NCBI RefSeq assembly: GCF_034479555.1
Contig: NZ_CP140151.1
Span: forward strand, 1,922,001-1,986,000
Length of the DNA: 64,000 nt
Source: Chromohalobacter canadensis
GTDB lineage: Bacteria; Pseudomonadota; Gammaproteobacteria; Pseudomonadales; Halomonadaceae
Direction: 5' to 3'
Shown: positions 56,986 to 64,000 of the stretch, one piece after another
Position numbering within the stretch: the stretch's first letter is position 1
Layout: every line of letters starts with the position of its first letter
Notes under the pieces: model-generated
What the model was told of the DNA's origin: nothing
The model's input: only the letters and a program-made list of their open reading frames with translations
Database searches by the model: none
Made by a program: the position numbers and the translations under genes

Positions 56986-58848
56986 ATGATGGGAAAATGG
57001 ATGAGCGGTCACGATGTCGCTTTCCGACGCTGGCTAGTCTTGCGGTGTCATAAACTAGCGCGTCGGTGGCAACGGTTCAGGGCGAGATGGTCAGAGGCGC
57101 AAAGCGATAGCGCTCGGGATGATATCGAGCTCGTGCGCCGTCAGTATCTGGAGAGCGAACAGCGCTTCCGATCACTACTGGAGAGCCTGCCCAGAGTGGC
57201 GGTTCAGGGCTATGATCGTGAGCGCCGCGTGATCTACTGGAACGAGGCCAGCACTAAGCTCTACGGCTATGGCGCCGCGGAGGCGCAGGGCCAGCCGCTG
57301 GAAGAACTGATCATTCCTGAGTCCATGCGCGAACCGGTGATTCAGGCGCATCGGGCCTGGATGAGGGAGGGGATAGAGATCCCGGCGGAAGAGCTCGAGC
57401 TTCAGCACAAAAGTGGAGAGCCGGTCTCGGTCTTCTCGCATCACGTGATGCTCGGCGAACACACCGAGAATCCCCTGATGTTCTGTGTCGATGTGGATCT
57501 TTCGGCTCAGAAGCGGGCGTATCGCGAGCTGGATTTTGCTACACGCTTCGATGCGCTGACGCGTCTACCCAATCGCCAAACTTTCGAAGTGCAGTTGGAC
57601 GAGGTCATCGTTTATTGTCGCCGACAGAGTGTCGGGATGATTCTGATTTATCTGGATATCGATGATTTCGTCGCGATCAACGACGCTCTAAGCTACGAAC
57701 AGGGCGATCGGCTGCTGGTTGAATTGTCCCGGCGGCTGCATCAGGTGATGGGAGCGTCAGACATCATGTCGCGGCTATCCGGCGACGAATTCGTGATCGC
57801 CTTCCCGATGTTCCAGCGCAATGAGGTGCTCCTGCAGCTGGTTCACAAGATTCAAGAGGTTTTTCGCTCTCCTTTCCTGATGGATGGTTCGCGGCATCAG
57901 GTGACGGCCTGCCTGGGGATCAGCCTCTATCCGGACAACGGCGAAACGGCCCACGAGCTGATCCGCAACGCCGATGTGGCCAAGAATCGGGCCAAGCTGG
58001 ATGGCCACGGCAGCGTGTGCTTCTTCGACCAGAAGCTCCATGACCAACTGCTCTACCAGCACCGCCTTGTCGATCGGTTGACGAAGGCCCTGGACAGCGG
58101 AGAACTCTCGCTGCATTACCAGCCTCAGGTGTCTGCCGCGAGCGGGCGTATCGAGAATCTCGAAGCGCTGCTCCGCTGGCAGCCGGTAGAGGGGCCGCCG
58201 ATCTCGCCGGCCGAGTTCATTCCTCTCGCTGAGCGTTCTGGCCTGATCCATCGTCTCGGTGACTGGGTCATGGAAACCGCCTGTCAGCAGCGTGTGCTGT
58301 GGCGGAATGCCGGGCTGGACATCGGACGCATCGATATCAACTTCTCCGGTCGACAGATGAGCCGGCCCGATATCTTCCAGCGCTTCGAAGATTGCCTGAC
58401 GCGCCATGGCCTGGGTCCTCAGGATATAGGGTTGGAACTTACCGAGAATGTGCTCATCGAGGCCGACGAGCATATCCTGGAAGGCTTGCGCCGGCTGCAT
58501 GACCTGGGCTTTCGCATCGCCATCGATGATTTCGGGACCGGCTACTCGTCGCTGAGTTACCTCAAGCACTTTCCGGTAACGGCACTCAAGATCGATCGTA
58601 CCTTCGTGCGGGATGCCCCGGAACAGCCCAAGGATCGCGCGATCATGGAGGCCGCGATCTTCATCGGCCACCGCCTGGGCCTAGAGGTCGTGGCCGAGGG
58701 TGTCGAGAATCGTGAGCAGCTCGCGTTGATTCGGGAGATGCGCTGTGACTTGGTTCAGGGGTTCTACTTTTTCCGCCCCATGCCCGCTCTGGAAATGGAG
58801 CGTGTACTGGGTGGCCTGGTAACGGGGCATCCCGGGGTTTCGGGCTGA
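56986..58848 (+). CDS. PAS-GGDEF-EAL protein, probable c-di-GMP phosphodiesterase
   Basis: About 620 residues without a clear membrane helix. A PAS domain (about 58-175) is followed by a GGDEF domain whose signature is degenerate, RLSGDEF (265-269), so cyclase activity is doubtful. The EAL domain keeps EALLRW (393-398), LELTENVL, DDFGTGYSS (514-522), LKIDRTFV and AEGVE, so it should be an active phosphodiesterase. The start is uncertain: ATGs at 56986, 56989 and 57001 are possible and none has a strong ribosome site. The upstream gap is AT-rich with a TATAAA. Confidence 0.9.
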   Translation: MMGKWMSGHDVAFRRWLVLRCHKLARRWQRFRARWSEAQSDSARDDIELVRRQYLESEQRFRSLLESLPRVAVQGYDRERRVIYWNEASTKLYGYGAAEAQGQPLEELIIPESMREPVIQAHRAWMREGIEIPAEELELQHKSGEPVSVFSHHVMLGEHTENPLMFCVDVDLSAQKRAYRELDFATRFDALTRLPNRQTFEVQLDEVIVYCRRQSVGMILIYLDIDDFVAINDALSYEQGDRLLVELSRRLHQVMGASDIMSRLSGDEFVIAFPMFQRNEVLLQLVHKIQEVFRSPFLMDGSRHQVTACLGISLYPDNGETAHELIRNADVAKNRAKLDGHGSVCFFDQKLHDQLLYQHRLVDRLTKALDSGELSLHYQPQVSAASGRIENLEALLRWQPVEGPPISPAEFIPLAERSGLIHRLGDWVMETACQQRVLWRNAGLDIGRIDINFSGRQMSRPDIFQRFEDCLTRHGLGPQDIGLELTENVLIEADEHILEGLRRLHDLGFRIAIDDFGTGYSSLSYLKHFPVTALKIDRTFVRDAPEQPKDRAIMEAAIFIGHRLGLEVVAEGVENREQLALIREMRCDLVQGFYFFRPMPALEMERVLGGLVTGHPGVSG

Positions 58849-59022
58849 GTCCGTCGCCTGCTTGGCGTAGAATGCCAGCCTTGTGCATGACCACTGCGCA
58901 CCTTTGTGCGCAGCCTGTCGGTGGCAGTGAAGATGACAGACAATACGGCGATGGGCGAACATGTGCCCCTGTCGACGAGGTGGACGACGAATCGAGGAGA
59001 CGAGCATGCGAAAGGAGAGGCC

Positions 59023-59895
59023 GTGAAGCTGCTGCTGGCGGATGCGGGACATTGCTTGAGTCTGGCGCTGGCGCGTGAGGCCAATCGACGTCGCGATACC
59101 CAACTGACCATCGTCGAGGAGACGCAAGTCTCGGCGGAGGCCTTGGCCGAGGCCCGGCCCGATGCGCTGGTGGTGCCACCGTTATCGGCGCCGTCACGTC
59201 TGGCGCCCGCTGAGGTCATGGCTCATGTCGAGGCGGTTGATGCCAATCTCGCGCTGTGCCGGGAATACGATGTGCCGTTGATCTGGTGCGTGTCCGATGA
59301 ACTCTATGAGGAAGGAGGCGACGGGCCGCTCGACGAGCATGTCATCCCGGCGCCACGCGATGACAGTCTGAAGCGCTTGATCGCCACCGGCGACCGGGTG
59401 CGTGAGTGTATGCCTCGGCATCTCATCGTACGCTTGGGGCCGCTGTTCGCGCTCGGCGGGGCGCATGCCTGGCTGCCCGAGTTACTCGACACGCTGCTGG
59501 CGGGTGACGAAGTACGCGCTGCGGAAGACGTCATTCTGTGCCCGACCTCAGTCGATGCGGTGGCCATGGCGTTGATCGGCATGATGCAGCAGCAAGGTTG
59601 TGGCGCCGATGCTTGGGGCGCCTACCACCTGGCGGGTACCGAGCCGATCAGCCCATATACGTTCGCCTCCGTCGTGCGTACCTACCTCACCACGCATCTC
59701 GAGCGGCAGGAGCGTGACGCGACACTGGGGGCGTTGCATGCCTTGCATCACCATCACGACCGTCCCTTGCGGCGGGTCCTGAACTGTCGCCGCGTATTGG
59801 ACGTTTTCGGTATCCACCAGAAGCCCTGGCGGCTCGAGCTGAGTCGCATGCTGGATGACTGGTGTGTGTTGCATGACAAGGAGTCGGCGACGTGA
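59023..59895 (+). CDS. RmlD/SDR-like sugar nucleotide-binding protein (degenerate)
   Basis: A 290-residue protein resembling dTDP-4-dehydrorhamnose reductase-like proteins: a first strand VKLLLADAGH, then ECMPRHLIVRLGPLFA and a middle to C-terminal pattern like extended SDRs. The usual glycine-rich dinucleotide motif at the N-terminus is not recognisable, so catalytic activity is uncertain. GTG 59023 behind AAGGAGAG was chosen; ATG-like starts upstream have no ribosome site. It overlaps the next gene by four bases (GTGA). Confidence 0.75.
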   Translation: MKLLLADAGHCLSLALAREANRRRDTQLTIVEETQVSAEALAEARPDALVVPPLSAPSRLAPAEVMAHVEAVDANLALCREYDVPLIWCVSDELYEEGGDGPLDEHVIPAPRDDSLKRLIATGDRVRECMPRHLIVRLGPLFALGGAHAWLPELLDTLLAGDEVRAAEDVILCPTSVDAVAMALIGMMQQQGCGADAWGAYHLAGTEPISPYTFASVVRTYLTTHLERQERDATLGALHALHHHHDRPLRRVLNCRRVLDVFGIHQKPWRLELSRMLDDWCVLHDKESAT

Positions 59896-60647
59896 AGGTG
59901 TTACGCAGTCTCGTATTTTATGCCGGCTACTTTCTGGCACTACTAATCAGCGGCCTCGTATTACTACCGGTCGCACCCTTTTTGCAGTTGTTTTCGCGTT
60001 TTCGGCTGCTGAATCTGTATAACCGTTTCATCGTGGGCTGGTTCGCCGTGTCCTGTGGAGTGCGTTATCACGTCAGCGGGCGCGATAACGTGCCTGAGGG
60101 CCCTTGCGTGGTGCTCGCCAATCATCAGAGCGAGTGGGAAACCTTGTTCCTGCAGCTGCTCAAGGTGCCGGTGTGCACGGTGCTCAAGCGTGAGTTGCTC
60201 AATATGCCGGTCTTCGGCTGGGGGCTGCGCTTGATCAAGCCCATTCCGCTGGATCGCTCGCGACCGTCGCGGGCCATGCGCATGGTGCTCGAACAGGGCA
60301 CACAGCGTTTGGCTGAGGGGCTCTCGGTGCTGATCTTTCCCGAAGGCACTCGGGTGGCGCCAGGGCAGCGGCGTCGCTACAACAAGAGTGGGGTGGTGAT
60401 TGCGTGTCGCGCTGGTGTCCCGGTATTGCCAGTGGCCCACAATGCCGGCGAACACTGGCCGGGACGACATTGGGTCAAGAAGCCTGGACATTTGCACGTG
60501 GTGGTCGGCGAGCCGATCGAGACCCAGGGGCGCTTGGCCAGCGAGGTGTTGGCCGAGGTCGAGCATTGGATCGAGGCGCAGCTTCGCGAGATCTCCGCGG
60601 TACCGCGTCCCGAGGTCGAGGGCGAGCCCACCAAGGTGCCGGCCTGA
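59892..60647 (+). CDS. plsC: 1-acyl-sn-glycerol-3-phosphate acyltransferase
   Basis: A 251-residue membrane-associated enzyme that makes phosphatidic acid from lysophosphatidic acid. An N-terminal hydrophobic segment (about 9-34) anchors it. Block I is NHQSEWE (77-83; H-X4-E in place of H-X4-D), block III FPEGTR (149-154). The start is GTG, overlapping the stop of the RmlD-like gene. A convergent fabB shares its terminator; both belong to membrane lipid synthesis. Confidence 0.92.
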   Translation: MKVLRSLVFYAGYFLALLISGLVLLPVAPFLQLFSRFRLLNLYNRFIVGWFAVSCGVRYHVSGRDNVPEGPCVVLANHQSEWETLFLQLLKVPVCTVLKRELLNMPVFGWGLRLIKPIPLDRSRPSRAMRMVLEQGTQRLAEGLSVLIFPEGTRVAPGQRRRYNKSGVVIACRAGVPVLPVAHNAGEHWPGRHWVKKPGHLHVVVGEPIETQGRLASEVLAEVEHWIEAQLREISAVPRPEVEGEPTKVPA

Positions 60648-60675
60648 GCCTCTGGCGACGCAGGGACCATCATGC

Positions 60676-60711
60676 AAAAAAGGGGGCGTCTCGTGATAGA
60701 CGCCCCCTTTT
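60676..60711. terminator. Bidirectional terminator between plsC and fabB
   Basis: AAAAGGGGGCGTCT (60678-60691) and AGACGCCCCCTTTT (60698-60711) form a 14-bp perfect stem with A and T runs on the two sides, so it can end both convergent transcripts. Confidence 0.93.
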
Positions 60712-60748
60712 CGTGTTACCGGCAACCGCACGGCGCTGAGGTCGTGGA

Positions 60749-61966
60749 TCAGTCCCGGTAGCGCTGCAGCACCAGGCAGGCATTGGTGCCGCCGAACCCG
60801 AAGCTATTGGACAGCACGCGCTCGATGGCAACATTGTCGCGACGTTGCTCGACGATATCGAAGCCCTGGGCAGCATCGTCTAGTTCGCTGATGTTGGCCG
60901 AGGCGGCGATGAAGGCGTGCTCCATCATCAACAGCGAGTAGATGGTTTCCTGCACGCCGGTGGCGCCCAGCGAATGCCCGGTCAGCGATTTGGTGGAGCT
61001 CATCGCCGGCGTGGTATCGCCGAACACCTCGCGAACCGCCTTGAGCTCGGCGATGTCGCCCACCGGGGTGGAGGTGCCGTGGGTATTGATATAGTCGATC
61101 GGGCCGTCGACGTTCGCCATGGCTTGCCGCATGCAGCGCGCGGCGCCCTCGCCGGAGGGAGCGACCATGTCGTAGCCATCAGAGGTGGCGCCATAGCCGA
61201 CGATTTCGGCATAAATCTTGGCGCCACGCGCCTTGGCGTGTTCCAGCTCTTCGAGCACCAGCATGCCGCCGCCACCGGCGATGATGAAGCCATCGCGCGA
61301 GGCGTCATAGGGACGCGAGGCGGATTCAGGTGCATCGTTATAGCTAGTCGAGAGCGCGCCCATGGCGTCGAACAGACAGGACAGCGTCCAATGCTCCTCT
61401 TCGCCGCCACCGGCAAAGACCACGTCCTGCTTGCCGAGCTGGATCTGCTCGACGGCACTGCCGATGCAGTGGGCCGAGGTCGCGCAGGCCGAGGAGATGG
61501 AGTAGTTGACGCCCTTGATCTTGAACGGCGTGGCGAGACAGGCGGAGACCGTGCTGCCCATGGTCCGCGTGACCCGGTAGGGGCCGACACGACGCAAGCC
61601 TTTCTCGCGCAGGACGTCGGCGGCTTCGACCTGGTTGGCGCTGGACGCGCCGCCGGAGCCAGCGATCAAGCCGGTACGCTCGTTGGAGATATCGCTTTCG
61701 TCGAGGCCGGCATCGCGGATCGCCTGTTCCATCGAGACATAGGCGAATGCCGCAGCATCGCCCATGAAGCGACGCAGCTTACGGTCGATTAGGGTATCGA
61801 GATCGATATCGATGACACCGGCCACATGGCTACGGAAACCACGTTCGGCGTATTCATCTTTGAAACGAATACCCGAGCGCCCGCTGCGCAGTGCGTCCAG
61901 TACCTGGTGCTGGTCATTGCCGAGGCAAGACACGATGCCTTGGCCGGTGACTACCACTCGTCGCAT
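60749..61966 (-). CDS. fabB: 3-oxoacyl-ACP synthase I
   Basis: A 405-residue condensing enzyme that extends cis-3-decenoyl-ACP and so commits carbon to unsaturated fatty acids. The catalytic triad is C161 (SSACATSAH), H296 (THGTSTP) and H331 (GHSLGATG). AGGAGG precedes the ATG at 61966. It follows fabA after 13 bases, the classical fabAB operon. Confidence 0.98.
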   Translation of the reverse strand: MRRVVVTGQGIVSCLGNDQHQVLDALRSGRSGIRFKDEYAERGFRSHVAGVIDIDLDTLIDRKLRRFMGDAAAFAYVSMEQAIRDAGLDESDISNERTGLIAGSGGASSANQVEAADVLREKGLRRVGPYRVTRTMGSTVSACLATPFKIKGVNYSISSACATSAHCIGSAVEQIQLGKQDVVFAGGGEEEHWTLSCLFDAMGALSTSYNDAPESASRPYDASRDGFIIAGGGGMLVLEELEHAKARGAKIYAEIVGYGATSDGYDMVAPSGEGAARCMRQAMANVDGPIDYINTHGTSTPVGDIAELKAVREVFGDTTPAMSSTKSLTGHSLGATGVQETIYSLLMMEHAFIAASANISELDDAAQGFDIVEQRRDNVAIERVLSNSFGFGGTNACLVLQRYRD

Positions 61967-61979
61967 GGAAGCCTCCTGA

Positions 61980-62495
61980 TCAGAAATTCGCGGTGGAGGT
62001 AAACAAGCCAACGCGTAAATCGTTGGCCTGATAGATATCGCGACCGTCGACCGAAACGGTGCCGTCGGCAATGCCCAGTATCAACCGTCGGGTAATGATC
62101 CGCTTGAGATTGATCCGGTAGGTAACCTTGGTGGCGTCGGGCATGATCTGGCCTGAGAACTTGACCTCGCCACAGCCCAAGGCGCGCCCGCGACCAGGAT
62201 GGCCTAGCCAACCGAGGTAGAAGCCGACCAGTTGCCACATGGCATCCAGGCCCAGACAGCCGGGCATGACCGGGTCGCCGGGGAAGTGGCAGTCGAAGAA
62301 CCACAGGTCGGGGTGGATATCCAGTTCGGCGATGAGCTCGCCCTTGTCGTACTCGCCTCCGCCCTCCTGGATCTGCGTGATGCGGTCGAGCATCAGCATG
62401 TTGGGGGCCGGCAGCTGGGCGTTGCCCGGGCCGAAAAGCTCGCCCTGGCTGCATGCCAGCAGTTCTTCGTAGCTGAAAGAATGTTGCTTGGTCAC
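61980..62495 (-). CDS. fabA: 3-hydroxydecanoyl-ACP dehydratase/isomerase
   Basis: A 171-residue hot-dog-fold enzyme that makes trans-2-decenoyl-ACP and isomerises it to cis-3, the branch point of anaerobic unsaturated fatty acid synthesis. With the GTG start at 62495 the active-site residues fall at H70 (CHFPGDPV) and D84 (CLGLDAMWQ), exactly the E. coli numbering. No ATG fits, and GGAAAG lies upstream. The 211-base gap up to the next gene shows no recognised operator. Confidence 0.97.
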   Translation of the reverse strand: MTKQHSFSYEELLACSQGELFGPGNAQLPAPNMLMLDRITQIQEGGGEYDKGELIAELDIHPDLWFFDCHFPGDPVMPGCLGLDAMWQLVGFYLGWLGHPGRGRALGCGEVKFSGQIMPDATKVTYRINLKRIITRRLILGIADGTVSVDGRDIYQANDLRVGLFTSTANF

Positions 62496-62706
62496 TGAGT
62501 CTTTCCGAGAGTCGAAATTGTGGTGCGTCGCAGAGCACGAACACCTTAGTCTACTGGCAGTGCCGAATGAATGCACGCTGGGCTAGCCTACCGGGCGCGC
62601 GTTATGGGTGCAATCCGCGGATGGGCGCGGGTTGCGCCGGTCGCAAGAGAAGGGGCATGATGCCTGCACTTTCACGAACCTCTATTGATTGAGCCGCTAA
62701 ATCGCC

Positions 62707-64000
62707 ATGTGGTCCGTCTTTACGCTCAACCGTCCCTTGGTATGGACGGGCATTGCTGCCATGGCTTCCATGAGCCTTTTACCGACGCTAATGCTGCGCT
62801 TGGCGGCTTTGGTGGTCGTTATTATTGGTGCCCTGGATGCCTGGCGGCAGATTCGTCTGGAGGCGACCCGCCGTCACCTGACTGAGACCGCCCTCACGCT
62901 GTCGCCCGATGGCGTGTTGATCGCCAATGCTCAGAATCGTATCCAGGCGGTCAATCCGGCCTTTACGCAAATCACCGGCTACAGCGAAGACGAGATACGC
63001 GGCCTCGACCCGTCGGTGCTCTCCTCCGGTCGCCACGACAAGTCGTTCTACGAGCATTATTGGCAAACTCTCAATGCTACCGGGCAGTGGGAAGGGGAAG
63101 TCTGGAATCAGCGCAAGCATGGCGATCAATTCCCTGAATGGTTGCGGGTGCGGGCGGTCACAGATGACAAGGGACGTGTCACGCATTACGTGGGGTTGTT
63201 CACCGATATCACTCGTCACAAGGCACGTGAGCAGGATCTGCAGCGTATCGGCTTCGAGGATCCGCTGACCGGCTTACCCAATCGCCGGCGTCTGCATGAT
63301 TTGCTGGCCTCGCGCTTGCAGCGCCTGCGGGCCGGCGAGGGGCTGGATATCGCGTTGATCGACATCGATGGCTTCAAGGCAGTCAACGACGCCATGGGCG
63401 TCGACAAGGGCGATCGCCTGCTATCGCGCTTCGGGCAGCGGCTCGCCGCCTTCGTCGCCGGGGGAGTAGTAGGGCGCCTGGGAGGTGACGAGTTCATGGT
63501 CATTCGCACCACAACCTACGACGATCACGAACAGTGGGTGGAAGGGCTACGTGGGCATCTTAGCGAACCGTTCGAGATCGGTGACAAACCCCTTCGCCTG
63601 GGGCTGACTATCGGCACTTGCCGGGCGCCCGAAGACGGGCGTGATTCCGGCGTGTTGTTCCAGCGTCTCGAGTCGGCACTCTACGCCGCCAAGCGCCACG
63701 GGCGTAATCACAGTCAACGCTTCCGTCCCTCGCTGGAAGTCGAGGGGGATCCTCAGCTCGAGCTGCTCAACGAGCTTCGCCAAGCCCTGGCGCACGGTTC
63801 GCAACTTGAGCTCTTCTACCAGACTCAGCATTATCTCGACGACGGCCGCCTGGCCGGCATGGAAGCTCTGTTGCGCTGGTATCATCCCACGCATGGCATG
63901 ATTTCGCCGGGGACGTTCATCCCCCTGGCCGAACGCCACGGTTTGATGGCGTCGCTGGGCGATTGGGTGATCGATCACGCCTGTGCGCAGTTGTCGACCT
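62707..64000 (+). CDS. Membrane PAS-GGDEF-EAL c-di-GMP protein (3' end beyond window)
   Basis: Reading from ATG 62707 (an in-frame TAA lies two codons upstream), the frame stays open for 431 codons to the edge. A hydrophobic N-terminal segment (about 15-45) is followed by a PAS domain (about 58-170), GGDEF with an intact LGGDEF signature (258-263) and the start of EAL with MEALLRW (385-391). Unlike the 57-kb protein, its cyclase motif is complete, so it may make c-di-GMP, degrade it, or both. The ribosome site is weak. Confidence 0.92.
   Translation, partial: MWSVFTLNRPLVWTGIAAMASMSLLPTLMLRLAALVVVIIGALDAWRQIRLEATRRHLTETALTLSPDGVLIANAQNRIQAVNPAFTQITGYSEDEIRGLDPSVLSSGRHDKSFYEHYWQTLNATGQWEGEVWNQRKHGDQFPEWLRVRAVTDDKGRVTHYVGLFTDITRHKAREQDLQRIGFEDPLTGLPNRRRLHDLLASRLQRLRAGEGLDIALIDIDGFKAVNDAMGVDKGDRLLSRFGQRLAAFVAGGVVGRLGGDEFMVIRTTTYDDHEQWVEGLRGHLSEPFEIGDKPLRLGLTIGTCRAPEDGRDSGVLFQRLESALYAAKRHGRNHSQRFRPSLEVEGDPQLELLNELRQALAHGSQLELFYQTQHYLDDGRLAGMEALLRWYHPTHGMISPGTFIPLAERHGLMASLGDWVIDHACAQLST

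Overview
The window is chromosomal DNA of a gammaproteobacterium. Gene order (pilU-pilT-yggS-proC-yggT-metX-metW, tyrS-rrn-birA-coaX, NorR next to a sigma-54-driven flavohaemoglobin) is the pattern of pseudomonads and Oceanospirillales. The acidic, high-GC coding style and the 16S sequence suggest Halomonadaceae, with Chromohalobacter as my best guess; this is recognition from memory, not a database result.

Layout. 1-6.4 kb: the tail of sfsA, the minus-strand block yggS-proC-yggT-metX-metW (PLP homeostasis, proline and methionine synthesis), and the divergent pilT-pilU pair of type IV pilus retraction ATPases. 6.4-8.8 kb: anmK and tyrS. 8.8-14.7 kb: a complete rRNA operon (two promoters, boxA, 16S, tRNA-Ile, tRNA-Ala, boxB/boxA, 23S, 5S, terminators) carrying two broken repeats of RNA 3' ends. 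14.8-17.2 kb: birA-coaX and four tRNAs (Tyr, Gly, Thr, Trp), with no tufB copy where relatives have one. 17.3-29.3 kb: secE-nusG-rplKAJL-rpoBC. 29.4-47.6 kb: the str, S10, spc and alpha ribosomal protein operons run together on the plus strand. 47.7-52.8 kb: uvrA, a YajR-like MFS transporter and ssb. 52.9-55.9 kb: norR/fhpR and hmp with a sigma-54 promoter and two NorR-type boxes. 56-58.9 kb: an orphan 2-oxoglutarate/Fe(II) oxygenase and a PAS-GGDEF-EAL protein. 59-62.5 kb: a degenerate RmlD/SDR-like gene, a plsC-type acyltransferase, and fabB-fabA for unsaturated fatty acid synthesis. 62.7 kb to the end: a membrane-anchored PAS-GGDEF-EAL gene cut by the window edge.

Most of the window is core translation and transcription machinery. 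Its most interesting part is regulatory RNA. Between rpsJ and rplC, just before the rplC ribosome binding site, lies a close copy of a 23S rRNA domain I element (helices 18-20). Two of its helices keep their pairing through compensatory changes relative to the 23S gene of this same window, which points to an r-protein operator (L4 is the best candidate, L24 the alternative) at a position unlike that in E. coli. An L10 leader with its internal-loop motif, a candidate L1 operator, an rplL-rpoB attenuator and a strong hairpin before rpsM add to this. I found no CRISPR array, prophage, insertion sequence, toxin-antitoxin or defence system.
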